A DNA stretch of 64,000 nucleotides from Bryobacteraceae bacterium (GTDB lineage: Bacteria > Acidobacteriota > Terriglobia > Bryobacterales > Bryobacteraceae), in assembly GCA_025056865.1 (NCBI GenBank), contig JANWVO010000003.1, positions 62,001-126,000 of the forward strand, given 5' to 3'. Below, piece after piece: positions 51,331-60,003 of the stretch. The notes under the pieces were generated by a model that saw nothing but the letters and a program-made list of their open reading frames with translations, ran no database searches and had not been told where the DNA came from. Made by a program: the position numbers and the translations under genes. How positions within the stretch are numbered: the first letter of the stretch is position 1; the number at the start of each line of letters is the position of its first letter.

Positions 51331-53261
51331 TGCATTCCTCCCAGGAAGCGCAACAGCGCGGCCGCAGTGGGATCGCCGGGCTTCCCGATGCTGGTCATCT
51401 CCGAGATGTGGTTTTCACCGGGGACGAAGACGAGCTCGCTGCGCACGCCGGCTTTGCGGAGCGCCTCATGGAGGCGCCGGGCCTGCTGCGGCAGCGTCAG
51501 GTAGTCCCACTGGCAGTAGGTGACGAGGAAGGGAGGCAGGCCCGGGCGCACGTGGAACAGCGGCGAAGCGTCGCGGCGGACTTCCGGATCGTTGCCGAAG
51601 ACGCGCGCTCCCGCCTCGCCGGTGACGTCCGGCACTCCGCTCATCGAGATGACGCCGCGGATGGACGCCTCACTCAGCCCGCGCTGGCGCAGCCATTTCC
51701 CGTTCGCCGCAAGCAGCGCCACCAGATGCCCGCCGGCCGAATGCCCGGCGACGAAGATGCGCTGCGGATCGCCGCCGTATTCCGCAATGTGGCGCACCGT
51801 CCAAGCGAACGCATCGGCGACATCTTCGATCTGCGCCGGATGCGGGTGCTTCGGCGCCAGCCGGTAGCTGGGCACGACAACCACATAGCCCTCCCGCGCG
51901 AAGCGGTTCCCGAAGAACGGATACTGCTTTCGGTCGCCGCGCACCCACGCGCCCCCATGCACGAAAAACAGCACCGGGCGCCTCTGCGCGCCGCGCGGGC
52001 GGTAGATGTCGAGGCGGTGCTTGTCGGCATCCTCGGGCGCGCCGGCCGTGTATTCGAGGTCGTTCACCGCTTCCACGCCGGCGTCGAGCTGCTGCGAGGG
52101 CAGCGTCAGGGCCGAGGCTTCCGGCCGTGCCAGCCGGATCGCGTTCGAATAGATCCAGGGCCGCTGCTCGCCGTCGATCTCGAGCCAGGCTTCCACGCGG
52201 TAGGCTCCGGGCTCGGCCGCCTGCCATGTCACGGTATCGCCCGTGGCTTCGTGAACCACCGCGCCTTCGCGGACAAAGCGCCACCGCGCTGCCACGGGCG
52301 CCCGCGCCACCAGCCGCGTCGAGCCGGCCATGGGAATCGTGTCGCCCATTTCGTAGACGCCCAGCGTGTTCACCGCGAAGAAGGCGAAGCCGCGGGGATC
52401 GCACAGCCAGTCGTGCGAGACGTAGGCGCGCCCTTCGCGCAGCGAGCGCGCCAGCGCCTCGTGCGTGAATTCGCGGGCGAGAATGTGCGTGACGGTGTTG
52501 CGGAAGGCGACTTCGTACGGATCCAGCAGCACCTTGCCGCCGACGATGGCATTCTGGTGCGCATCGTTGGCGCCGATGCCGGTGAAGAAGCGCGAGGCCA
52601 GCACGCGGTCCCAGCGGGCGAAGATTTCGGGCCAGTAGTCGGCTCCGGCGCCGTAGACTTCATCCGGGTAGCGGCGGACGAGATCGGCCAGCGCGGCCAG
52701 CTTCTCGGGCGAGCGGGAGACCTGCTTCAGATGCCCGATCAGATCGGCGTCGTCCTCGTGGTCGGCGTGGCGGTTGTAGATCTCCATGCCGTCCCAGCCT
52801 TCGGGCGAAGCCTCCAGATCGCCTTCCACATGGGAGTGAAACCGCAGCGGCGGCGCCGGACGGGGGAAGACGAGCTCGTGGCGGCCCCCGTTTTCCGCGC
52901 CCGCGAAGAACAGGACTCCGTCGCGCTCGCCATGCCACGTGGAGGCGTGCGGGCCGCCATGGTCGCTGAAGAATACGGCGCGAATGCCTGCTTTTTTCGC
53001 GGCCGCCAGCACCTCTTCCCGCTTGCCCAGCGTGTGCGGCGAGTCTTCGGCGTGGACATGCATCACTGCCGGGATGTCCTCATAGACGCCCACGTCTGGC
53101 AGCGTTTTCCGCGCCGCGGCCAGCCTCTCGCGCGCCTCGCGCACCGCGGCCAGCCGCTCTGGCGCAAGCCTCTCCGCCGCTGCGTATTTCCGGCCGGGTT
53201 TCAGTCCGGTCTGTGCGGCGGCGATGCAGGCCAGAAACAGGACAAGCGCGGTGCGTCGCAT
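51327..53261 (-). CDS. Secreted PHP-domain/alpha-beta-hydrolase fusion
   Basis: The 644-residue protein has a signal peptide (LVLFLACIAAAQ). Residues of about 60-300 resemble a PHP-type metal phosphoesterase: MHVHAEDS (68-70 HxH), FFSDHGG (99-101), FHSHVEG (142-144) and GANDAH (230-235). Residues 300-380 form a beta-rich linker. Residues 405-644 are a BD-FAE/HSL-type esterase: FFVHGGAWVRGD (oxyanion hole), GHSAGGH (Ser508), QWDYL (Asp586) and ENHISEM (His618). Both active sites look intact, so it probably acts twice on one periplasmic substrate. It is the first gene of the operon with PfkB, rhomboid and bshB1. Confidence 0.82.
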   Translation of the reverse strand: MRRTALVLFLACIAAAQTGLKPGRKYAAAERLAPERLAAVREARERLAAARKTLPDVGVYEDIPAVMHVHAEDSPHTLGKREEVLAAAKKAGIRAVFFSDHGGPHASTWHGERDGVLFFAGAENGGRHELVFPRPAPPLRFHSHVEGDLEASPEGWDGMEIYNRHADHEDDADLIGHLKQVSRSPEKLAALADLVRRYPDEVYGAGADYWPEIFARWDRVLASRFFTGIGANDAHQNAIVGGKVLLDPYEVAFRNTVTHILAREFTHEALARSLREGRAYVSHDWLCDPRGFAFFAVNTLGVYEMGDTIPMAGSTRLVARAPVAARWRFVREGAVVHEATGDTVTWQAAEPGAYRVEAWLEIDGEQRPWIYSNAIRLARPEASALTLPSQQLDAGVEAVNDLEYTAGAPEDADKHRLDIYRPRGAQRRPVLFFVHGGAWVRGDRKQYPFFGNRFAREGYVVVVPSYRLAPKHPHPAQIEDVADAFAWTVRHIAEYGGDPQRIFVAGHSAGGHLVALLAANGKWLRQRGLSEASIRGVISMSGVPDVTGEAGARVFGNDPEVRRDASPLFHVRPGLPPFLVTYCQWDYLTLPQQARRLHEALRKAGVRSELVFVPGENHISEMTSIGKPGDPTAAALLRFLGGMQ

Positions 53262-53294
53262 TCTGTTCTGAGGATATCCCGCCGGAGCGCCTGC

Positions 53295-53876
53295 CTATTT
53301 CTGCGGCAGTTCGTAGAGGTAAATCGTGTAGGGGTGGCGGTGGGCTTCCACCTTCTCCACGCGCGATGGCTTCCAGCCCTTGATGCGGAACTCCAGAGAG
53401 ACGACTCGGGCGCCGGGCTTCAGCTCTTTTTCCAGCTTCGGGCGGAGCTGCTCGTTGGCTTCGGTGAGCAGATACAGCGCGACGACGTCGGCGCCGGAAA
53501 GATCGACGTTCATCAGGTCGCCTTCAATCACCTTGACCTGGTCCTGAAGCCCCAGGCTCTCCACCGCCTGCCGCGCGCGCTTGACCAGCGCCGGGCTCAG
53601 CTCCACGCCGATGGCTTTCGCGCCGAATTCCCTGGCCGCCGTGGTGAGGATGCGTCCATCCCCGCAGCCGAGGTCGTACAGGGTCTCGCCGCTCTTCAGC
53701 CGGGCAATTTCGAGCATCTTGTAAACGATCGGCTGCGGCGAACTCACGTAAGGCGCCAGCTTCTGCGGCTGAATGAAGCGCTTGTCCTGCCCCGCCGCTT
53801 CCAGCGCCAGCACCAGCGCCACCGCCGCCAGCGCGCTACCTGGGCGGAACCAGATGCGAACCCCTGAACGAAGCAT
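53295..53876 (-). CDS. Membrane-anchored or exported class I SAM methyltransferase
   Basis: The 193-residue protein starts with a basic end and hydrophobic helix (ALAAVALVLALEAAG) resembling a signal or anchor. A small Rossmann methyltransferase follows: PYVSSPQPIVYKMLEIARL, SAM motif I LYDLGCGDGRILTTAA, GVELSPALVKRARQ, and VIEGDLMNVDLSGADVVALY. The order of hydrophobic helix then YDLGxGDGR resembles FAM173/ATPSCKMT-type lysine methyltransferases. If the catalytic domain is periplasmic, SAM supply is a puzzle; an N-out anchor would solve it. It overlaps the previous gene by 41 nt. Confidence 0.8.
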   Translation of the reverse strand: MLRSGVRIWFRPGSALAAVALVLALEAAGQDKRFIQPQKLAPYVSSPQPIVYKMLEIARLKSGETLYDLGCGDGRILTTAAREFGAKAIGVELSPALVKRARQAVESLGLQDQVKVIEGDLMNVDLSGADVVALYLLTEANEQLRPKLEKELKPGARVVSLEFRIKGWKPSRVEKVEAHRHPYTIYLYELPQK

Positions 53877-55107
53877 CGGCCGGACGCCTCCCTGACTTCC
53901 ATTTTACGATCCGTGCCACAACTTCCGTCACTGCGGACCAAAGTTCGCGCGGCCGGCTGATGGTGAATTCCGCACCCTTGAAGTAGCGGACCGCCTGGCT
54001 GATGGTGTCCCGCCAGGGCGTGAGCTGCGGCGTCAGGTTGTAGTTGAGATAGAAGACCGGATACTCGGTTTCGCCCACTTCCCGCAAAGCCTCCGTGGGG
54101 ATGCCGGAAGGCAGCATGACCTTCGGCCCGGCAATAATGAGCCCGTCCGGCGGCGGCTCGCCGTCGCGCACCTTGAACTCGTTCTGGATCAGCGAAGCCA
54201 GGAACTCGGCATCGCTGTTTTTGTTCTGGAGCCGCGCGAAGTCGACCCGGCCGAGTTGCAGGCCGCGCAGCGCCTCGCCGATGGCGGGGAAATCGATGCG
54301 GTCGCTCGCCTCCTGCCGGTAGAGGATCCGCTGCTCCTGGAGGTTGAATGCCACAACCGAGTAACGCGAGATGCGCGGATCACGGTGGATGGTGCGCAGG
54401 ATGGAGACCAGCGCCGCCGTGTCGGCCGGCTGGAGCGAGGCAGCATTGCTGTTCTGCGGCGCGAAGTTGACCAGCACCTTCACCGACAGCGGCCCGCCGC
54501 TGTAATCCTTCTCCACCGGGGGCTCTTCGGCGAACTCATCCTGGTCGGCCTGCGCCACCGTCCCTGGGGCGAGGACGAGGGCCAGCTCCCGGTCCTTCGC
54601 CGTCAGAACGGCCTCGGCGCGCCAGAAGCTGGCGCACACGCGCTCGGTGCGGTCGCGCATCAGCCAGTCCACCTGGTAGACGCCCTCGCCAAGGTCGAAC
54701 GAGCCTTGCAGGTAGGCGTCCCCTTTGGCGTCGGGCTCGATGGAAGGCACGCGGATCTTCTGGCTGAAATAGACAGCGCGTTCCGGCGCATTCTCGGGGG
54801 CCACGCGGAAGATCACCGTCAGCAGGTTCTCCAGCCCGGCCAGTTCGCGCATGGGAACGGCGACTTCATAGCCGGCGTGGAACTTCAGGTCGAAGCCGAC
54901 GGCGGGCTTGACGGGCGTGACGCGGCAGGGCAGGTCGTCGCGCGGTTCGCGGGCCTCCAGCACGGCCATGTCGCTGCCCGTGAGCGCCCTGCCCGGCTCG
55001 GACTGAATCAGCGTCTGCGCCAGGGCCGGGCCTGCACACCCCAGAAGAACTCCGCCCCAGGCGGCCAGGAGCGAAAAGGTTCGGGTTCGCCTCCGCCGTT
55101 CTTCCAT
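53836..55107 (-). CDS. Secreted protein of unknown function
   Basis: The 423-residue protein has an Arg-rich start and signal peptide (FSLLAAWGGVLLGCAGPALAQ). The rest is mixed alpha/beta; one stretch (VLVNFAPQNSNAASLQPAD, then ALVSILRTIHRDPRISRY and VVAFNLQEQRILYR) is reminiscent of a vWA-like fold but no MIDAS is evident. A Cys pair (Cys61 and Cys133 region) could form a disulfide. Similar proteins seem common in Acidobacteria. It is co-transcribed with the methyltransferase gene. Confidence 0.7.
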   Translation of the reverse strand: MEERRRRTRTFSLLAAWGGVLLGCAGPALAQTLIQSEPGRALTGSDMAVLEAREPRDDLPCRVTPVKPAVGFDLKFHAGYEVAVPMRELAGLENLLTVIFRVAPENAPERAVYFSQKIRVPSIEPDAKGDAYLQGSFDLGEGVYQVDWLMRDRTERVCASFWRAEAVLTAKDRELALVLAPGTVAQADQDEFAEEPPVEKDYSGGPLSVKVLVNFAPQNSNAASLQPADTAALVSILRTIHRDPRISRYSVVAFNLQEQRILYRQEASDRIDFPAIGEALRGLQLGRVDFARLQNKNSDAEFLASLIQNEFKVRDGEPPPDGLIIAGPKVMLPSGIPTEALREVGETEYPVFYLNYNLTPQLTPWRDTISQAVRYFKGAEFTISRPRELWSAVTEVVARIVKWKSGRRPADASFRGSHLVPPR

Positions 55108-55262
55108 GCCCCCACTCGTCCGGTCGATATTGTATCGCCGCGGCGCCCGGGCAGGAACCCGGCCGCCCGTCTATATTATCGGCATCATCGCCGATCCGGG
55201 AAAGAAGTGCAAGCCCGGGGGCGGCCGGCGCATGGCGACGGGAGCCGCGGGCCCCGGTCCGA

Positions 55263-55268
55263 TATAAT
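55263..55268 (+). promoter_or_regulatory. Consensus -10 box (TATAAT) upstream of greA
   Basis: A perfect TATAAT lies 27 nt before the greA start; no -35 match is visible 17 nt upstream. It would give a short leader carrying GGGAG. Confidence 0.45.
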
Positions 55269-55295
55269 CGAAGTCTGGGAGCCTTCCTTCATTCG

Positions 55296-55775
55296 ATGGA
55301 AGACGTCAAGCGGAAATTGCAGGAAGAGATCGCCGCGCTCGAATACGAGCTGCGCAACCAGTTGCCGAAGGAGATCCTGAAGGCGCGCGCCCACGGCGAT
55401 CTGCGGGAGAACGCCGAGTTCCATGCGGCCAAGGAGCGGCAGCGCTATGTCGACGCGCGGCTGGCGCAGCTCAAAAAGCGCCTTGCGGAGTTCTCCCTCA
55501 TCGACATGTCGCGCATTCCGCGCGACCGGGTCGGCCTGGGCAGCACGGTGGTCGTGCTCGACCTGGACAAGAACGAGGAGATTACCTACAAGCTGGTGGT
55601 CAGCGAGGAGGCGGATGCCTCGAAAGGGCTGATCTCCACGACGTCCCCGATCGGCCGGGGACTTGTCGGCAAGAAGGTGGGAGACGAAGTGACCATTCCC
55701 AGCCCTGGCGGCGTGCGGCGGCTGGAAATCCTCCAGTTGACGACCATCCACGACTCCGCCGGGCAGACGGAATGA
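55296..55775 (+). CDS. greA: Transcription elongation factor GreA
   Basis: The 159-residue protein has the N-terminal coiled coil with HGDLRENAEFHAAKERQ, the acidic tip (Asp and Glu) that enters the RNA polymerase secondary channel, and the FKBP-like C-terminal domain (VGLGSTVVVLDLDKNEE and STTSPIGRGLVGKKVGDEV). It rescues backtracked polymerase by stimulating transcript cleavage. It is followed 7 nt later by a phospholipid enzyme gene. Confidence 0.95.
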   Translation: MEDVKRKLQEEIAALEYELRNQLPKEILKARAHGDLRENAEFHAAKERQRYVDARLAQLKKRLAEFSLIDMSRIPRDRVGLGSTVVVLDLDKNEEITYKLVVSEEADASKGLISTTSPIGRGLVGKKVGDEVTIPSPGGVRRLEILQLTTIHDSAGQTE

Positions 55776-55782
55776 GGGCGCC

Positions 55783-56430
55783 ATGACCATCACGCGCGCC
55801 ATCGGCGTCGGAGCCGGCAAGATCCTCTCCTTCATCGTGCGCGCGCTCGCCCTATCGAAGATCCACCCGAACGTCCTCACATTCCTCGGGCTGCTGATCA
55901 ACATCTACGCCGCCTGGCTGCTCGGGCGCGGCCAGTTTTTCCATGCCGGGCTGGTGATCATCGGCGCCGGGCTGTTCGACATGGTCGACGGGCGCGTCGC
56001 CCGGGAGACGCGCCAGGTCACGCGCTTCGGCGCTTTCTTCGACTCCGTCGTGGACCGCTACTCCGACCTCGCCCTGCTGATGGGGCTGCTGGTCTACTAC
56101 GCCAACATCAACCGCAATTTCTACGTCGTCCTCACCGCCGTGGTGATGACCGCCACGGTGATGATCAGCTACACGCGCGCCCGCGCCGAAAACGTCATCC
56201 CTTCCTGCAAGGTGGGCTTCCTCGAGCGGCCCGAGCGCGTCGTGCTGCTGATCATCGGCGCGCTGTTCGACCGCATGGCCGCCGTGCTTTGGGTGATCGC
56301 CGTGCTAGGCAACCTCACCGTCATCCACCGCATGTGGCACGTGTGGGAGGTGACGAAGCAGATGGACGCGGCCTCTCCGCCGGAGCTGCCCGCCGAACAG
56401 ACCCGCGCCGGCGCGGCCAGCGCCCGCTGA
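55783..56430 (+). CDS. CDP-alcohol phosphatidyltransferase family protein
   Basis: The 215-residue membrane protein has the family signature DMVDGRVARE, eight residues, GAFFDSVVDRYSD, and about five helices. KIHPNVLTFLGLLIN before the first helix is the usual N-terminal amphipathic motif. It could be a phosphatidylinositol-phosphate or phosphatidylglycerophosphate synthase; no acceptor-specific motif is seen. Being next to greA tells little. Confidence 0.88.
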   Translation: MTITRAIGVGAGKILSFIVRALALSKIHPNVLTFLGLLINIYAAWLLGRGQFFHAGLVIIGAGLFDMVDGRVARETRQVTRFGAFFDSVVDRYSDLALLMGLLVYYANINRNFYVVLTAVVMTATVMISYTRARAENVIPSCKVGFLERPERVVLLIIGALFDRMAAVLWVIAVLGNLTVIHRMWHVWEVTKQMDAASPPELPAEQTRAGAASAR

Positions 56431-56433
56431 CGG

Positions 56434-56826
56434 TCAGCCTTCCGGCCCGCGGCCTTCCAGAACGACGAAAGCCTGCGCCATCGATGCCGTGTGCGTCAGC
56501 GAAAGGTGGATCCGTTCCACGCCGAGCTGCCGCGCAAACTCCGCCGCCATGCCATGCAGCACCAGCGCCGGGCGGCCCGAAGCCTGGTTGCGCACCTCGA
56601 AGTCCTGCCAGCGCACGCCGCGCCGCCACCCCGTGCCGAGCGCCTTCATCCCCGCCTCCTTCGCCGCGAAGCGCGCCGCGTAGCGTTCGTAGCGGTTCGC
56701 CTTGCGCTCTACGTAGGCGATCTCGGCGGGCGTGAAGACGCGCTCCAGGAACCGCCGGCCGTATTTCTCCACCGCTTCGCGGATCCGGTCCACTTCCGCC
56801 AGATCGATGCCCGTGCCAAGAATCAC
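56434..56826 (-). CDS. acpS: Holo-[acyl-carrier-protein] synthase
   Basis: The 130-residue protein has the AcpS motifs ILGTGIDLAEVDRI (magnesium-binding Asp8 region), FAAKEAGMKALGTG (second acidic residue, Glu) and HLSLTHTASMAQAFVVLE. It transfers 4'-phosphopantetheine from CoA to acyl carrier protein. It follows purU by 13 nt, and it ends 3 nt from the convergent CDP-alcohol phosphatidyltransferase gene. Confidence 0.94.
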   Translation of the reverse strand: MILGTGIDLAEVDRIREAVEKYGRRFLERVFTPAEIAYVERKANRYERYAARFAAKEAGMKALGTGWRRGVRWQDFEVRNQASGRPALVLHGMAAEFARQLGVERIHLSLTHTASMAQAFVVLEGRGPEG

Positions 56827-56839
56827 CGCGCCGCCTCCC

Positions 56840-57703
56840 TCATGTGAAGACCACCGTCTTGCGCCCGTACAGCAGGATGCGATGTTCGAGATGCCAGCGC
56901 ACGGCGCGCGCCAGCGCCAGCCGCTCGGCGTCGCGCCCCTTTTCGATCAGGTCCTCGAGCTGATCGCGGTGCGACACGCGCACGACCTCCTGCTCGATGA
57001 TCGGCCCGTCGTCGAGAATCTCGGTCACATAGTGCGCCGTCGCGCCGATCAGCTTCACGCCGCGCTCGAACGCCGCGTGGTACGGCCGCGCGCCCCGGAA
57101 GGCGGGCAGGAACGAGTGGTGCACGTTGATGATGCGCGCCGGGAAGCGCGCCACGAAGCCGGGCGACAGCACCTGCATGTACCGGGCCAGCACGACCAGG
57201 TCGATCCCGTGCTCTTCGAGCAGCCCCATCTGCCGCGCCTCGGCCTCGGCGCGCGTCTCCGGCGCCACCGGCGTGCAGAAGAACGGCACCCCGTAAAATC
57301 CGGCCAGCGGCGCGGCGTCCTCATGGTTGCTGACGATAAGGCGGATGTCGCCCGGCAGCTCGCCCAAGTGGTGGCGGTGCAGCAGATCGGCCAGGCAGTG
57401 GAGCTGCCGGGAAGCAAATATCGCCACGCGCAGCCGGTCCCGCGAGTACGCCACGCGCCAATCCATGCGGAAGCGGCGGGCCACGGCGGCTTCGAACGCG
57501 GCGGCGAAGTCCTCGCGGCCCAGCCCGAATCCGTCGAGGTCCCACTCGACACGCATCAGAAACTGCCCTGTGGCGTCGTCGCGGTGCTCGTCCGTCGAGA
57601 GGATGTTTGCGCCGTGCGCGTACAGGAAGCCGGAGACTCCGGCCACCAGGCCGCGCGCATCGGGGCAACTGATGAGCAGAACCGCGCTGTCGTGCTGCGC
57701 CAT
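56840..57703 (-). CDS. purU: Formyltetrahydrofolate deformylase
   Basis: From ATG 57703 the protein has 287 residues, the family length. An N-terminal ACT domain (AVLLISCPDARGLVAGVSGF) leads to the formyltransferase-fold catalytic domain: IVSNHEDAAPLA, NVHHSFLPAFRGARPY (catalytic His) and IGATAHYVTEILDDGPIIEQ (catalytic Asp). It hydrolyses 10-formyl-THF, supplying formate for PurT. Upstream in-frame starts at 57724 and 57754 exist but precede the ACT domain. Confidence 0.94.
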   Translation of the reverse strand: MAQHDSAVLLISCPDARGLVAGVSGFLYAHGANILSTDEHRDDATGQFLMRVEWDLDGFGLGREDFAAAFEAAVARRFRMDWRVAYSRDRLRVAIFASRQLHCLADLLHRHHLGELPGDIRLIVSNHEDAAPLAGFYGVPFFCTPVAPETRAEAEARQMGLLEEHGIDLVVLARYMQVLSPGFVARFPARIINVHHSFLPAFRGARPYHAAFERGVKLIGATAHYVTEILDDGPIIEQEVVRVSHRDQLEDLIEKGRDAERLALARAVRWHLEHRILLYGRKTVVFT

Positions 57704-57782
57704 GGCAAGCGGGCGAACTCCCATCGTAGCGCGGCCGCCGCGGGTAGCACGCATCCGGCGGTTTTGCTACTGTGGTGGCGTC

Positions 57783-58691
57783 ATGCACATCCCGGACGGG
57801 TATCTGTCGCCGCCGGTGCTCGCGGTGACGGGCGCGGCGGGGCTGGCGGGCGTCGTGCTGGCTTCGCGCCGCGCGGCGCAGTCGCTCGACGAGCCTCGGG
57901 TGCCGCTAATGGGCGTCATGGGCGCGTTCGTCTTCGCTGCCCAGATGATCAACTTCCCCGTCGCGGCAGGCGCCAGCGGGCACCTGCTCGGCTCGGCGCT
58001 GCTGGCCATCACGCTGGGCACCGCCCCCGCCATCGTGGTGATGACGGCGATTCTCGCCGTGCAGGCGCTGCTGTTCCAGGATGGCGGCCTGCTTGCGCTG
58101 GGCGCCAACGCCCTCAATATGGCGGTGGCGGGCGTGGCCGCGGCCGCCTGGTCGTACCGGGTGCTGGACGGGGGCCGGCGCCGCCGCGCCGCGGCATTCG
58201 CTGCCGGCACGCTGAGCGCGTTCGTGGCTGCCTGCCTGGCGCTGGCCGAGCTGGCCTCCTCTGGCATCCGCATTCCTGCGCCCGCGCTGGCTGGCGCGCT
58301 GGGCGTCTTTGCCGTGACGGCCGTTGTCGAGGGCGCCATCACCGCTGCCGTCGTGGCCGCCCTGGAGCGCATCCAGCCTTCGCTGCTCGAACAGCAGCAG
58401 ACCTCGCAGCCGCGCCTGCTGGCTGGCGTGCTGCTCTTTTCTCTGCTGCTGGCCGCCGCGGGCTTCCTGCTGGCTTCCGCGCTGCCGGACGGGCTGGAGC
58501 ATCTGGCCCAACGGCTGGGCATCGAGGAGATGGAGCGCGCGCTGGCCGGCGCGCCCATGCCTGACTATCAGGCCCCGTGGTTCTCCTCCCCGTGGCTGGG
58601 CAAGGCGGTGGCGGGCGTGGCCGGGCTGGGGGCCGCAGCGGCCCTGTGCTGGGCCGCCGGAAAATGGATCGCAAGGTGGCGCAACGCGTAG
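57783..58691 (+). CDS. cbiM: Cobalt/nickel ECF transporter S component, CbiM-PDGLE fusion
   Basis: The 302-residue membrane protein starts MHIPDGYLSPPV; the N-terminal Met-His pair binds the metal in CbiM/NikM. AAQMINFPVAAGASGHLLG is the core motif. The C-terminal part (about 215-300) has GFLLASALPDGLEHLAQRLG, a PDGLE domain that acts like CbiN/NikN. So this is an MN-type fusion. Without biochemical data cobalt and nickel cannot be told apart. It is followed by cbiQ (28-nt overlap) and cbiO. Confidence 0.93.
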   Translation: MHIPDGYLSPPVLAVTGAAGLAGVVLASRRAAQSLDEPRVPLMGVMGAFVFAAQMINFPVAAGASGHLLGSALLAITLGTAPAIVVMTAILAVQALLFQDGGLLALGANALNMAVAGVAAAAWSYRVLDGGRRRRAAAFAAGTLSAFVAACLALAELASSGIRIPAPALAGALGVFAVTAVVEGAITAAVVAALERIQPSLLEQQQTSQPRLLAGVLLFSLLLAAAGFLLASALPDGLEHLAQRLGIEEMERALAGAPMPDYQAPWFSSPWLGKAVAGVAGLGAAAALCWAAGKWIARWRNA

Positions 58692-59284
58692 GGCCCCGGC
58701 ATTTCCGGTTCGATGAATGGAGCCGCGGCCGCAGCGGCCTGCACCGTCTGGATGCGCGCTGGAAGCTGGCCGCAGCGCTGGCTCTGCTGGCGGCATCCTC
58801 GCTGTGGGACCGCGCCTGGCTGCTGGCGCTGCTGTTCCCCCTGCTGGCGTGGCTGGCGCGGCTGCCCGCCGCCGCTCTGGCGTTGCGGGCGGCGCTGGTG
58901 CTGCCGTTCTCACTCGTTTTCGCCGGCATGAGCTGGCTGGCCGGAGACCCGGCGCGCGCCCTCCTTCTTTTCTGGAAGCCGTGGGTGTCGGCCCTCTGGG
59001 CCGTGTTGCTGATGGCGACGACGCCGCTCGAAGAGGTGCTCTCCGCCGCCGCCCGCTTCGGCGCGCCGTCGCTGCTGCTGGAGGTGATGCACTTCCTCTG
59101 GCGCTATCTGGGCGTGCTGGTGGAACAGGCGCAGCGGCTGCGCATGGCGGCGCTGGCGCGCGGCGCCGAACGCTCCTTCGAAATCTCCGCGTCGAGCGCC
59201 GCGGTGCTGCTCGCGTCTTCTTTTGCCCGAGCCTCGCGCATCCACCGCGCGATGCTTGCCCGCGGCGCGGGAGGGCCCCCGTGA
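58664..59284 (+). CDS. cbiQ: ECF transporter T component, CbiQ-like
   Basis: From ATG 58664 the protein has 206 residues with about five helices. It shows LHRLDARWKLAAALALL at the start of the membrane part and the coupling helix motifs of the T component (LEEVLSAAARFGAPSLLLE and LRMAALARGAERS), where an Ala-Arg-Gly segment contacts the ATPase. It overlaps cbiM by 28 nt and cbiO by 4 nt. Confidence 0.87.
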   Translation: MDRKVAQRVGPRHFRFDEWSRGRSGLHRLDARWKLAAALALLAASSLWDRAWLLALLFPLLAWLARLPAAALALRAALVLPFSLVFAGMSWLAGDPARALLLFWKPWVSALWAVLLMATTPLEEVLSAAARFGAPSLLLEVMHFLWRYLGVLVEQAQRLRMAALARGAERSFEISASSAAVLLASSFARASRIHRAMLARGAGGPP

Positions 59285-60003
59285 GCTGCATCGTCGACGC
59301 CCGCGGGCTCCGCTTCTCGTACGAACCCGGCCGGGAGGTTCTCTGCGGAGTCGACTTCCATCTGCACCGCGGCGAGAGCGTCGCTCTGTTCGGCCGCAAC
59401 GGCTCCGGCAAGACCACGTTCCTGCTGCATCTGAACGGCGTGCTGCGCGGCGAGGGGGCGCTGCGCGTCTGCGACCTGCCGGTGGAGCCGAAGCACCTGC
59501 CGCTCATCCGCCGCAAGATCGGATTCCTGTTCCAGGATCCGGAGGACCAGCTCTTCCGGCCGACGGTGCTGGAGGATGTCGCCTTCGGACCGCTGCGCGC
59601 GGGCCTGCCGCGGGCAGAGGCCGAGCTGCGCGCCCGACGCGCGCTGGCCGCCGTCGGCATCGAAGAAGGGCTGGACCGCGCCCCGTATCATCTGAGCAGC
59701 GGAGAAAAGCAGCGCGTCGCGCTGGCCGGCATCCTCGCCGTGGAGCCGGAGGTGCTGATCCTCGACGAACCCACCACGCACCTCGACCCCCCGGCGCGCC
59801 GAGCCCTGCTCGAACTGCTGCGCACGCTCCCGCAGGCGAAGCTGATCGCCACGCACGACGCGGCCTTCGCCCGCGCGCTGTGCCCGCGCGCCGTCTTCTT
59901 CGAGCATGGGCGGATCGTCGCCGATGGGCCGTGCACGGAGATCATCCGCCGCTTCGGCTGGGATCTCGAGTCTCCACCAGAAACGTCACCGGCCCCTCGT
60001 TGA
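59281..60003 (+). CDS. cbiO: ECF transporter ATPase, CbiO-like
   Basis: From GTG 59281 in a GTGA overlap the protein has 240 residues: Walker [10 protein letters not shown], the Q-loop [21 protein letters not shown] (Q and PEDQLF are ECF-type), signature [13 protein letters not shown], Walker [13 protein letters not shown] and switch His ATHDAAFA. A single ATPase serves as homodimer in group I ECF systems. Its 3' end overlaps the convergent dtd gene by 62 nt. Confidence 0.93.
   Translation: MSCIVDARGLRFSYEPGREVLCGVDFHLHRGESVALFGRNGSGKTTFLLHLNGVLRGEGALRVCDLPVEPKHLPLIRRKIGFLFQDPEDQLFRPTVLEDVAFGPLRAGLPRAEAELRARRALAAVGIEEGLDRAPYHLSSGEKQRVALAGILAVEPEVLILDEPTTHLDPPARRALLELLRTLPQAKLIATHDAAFARALCPRAVFFEHGRIVADGPCTEIIRRFGWDLESPPETSPAPR

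Noticed and set aside
57704-57782. Cobalamin riboswitch upstream of cbiM
   Set aside because: Only 79 nt separate purU and cbiM starts, too short for the riboswitch, and no B12-box-like sequence is seen.
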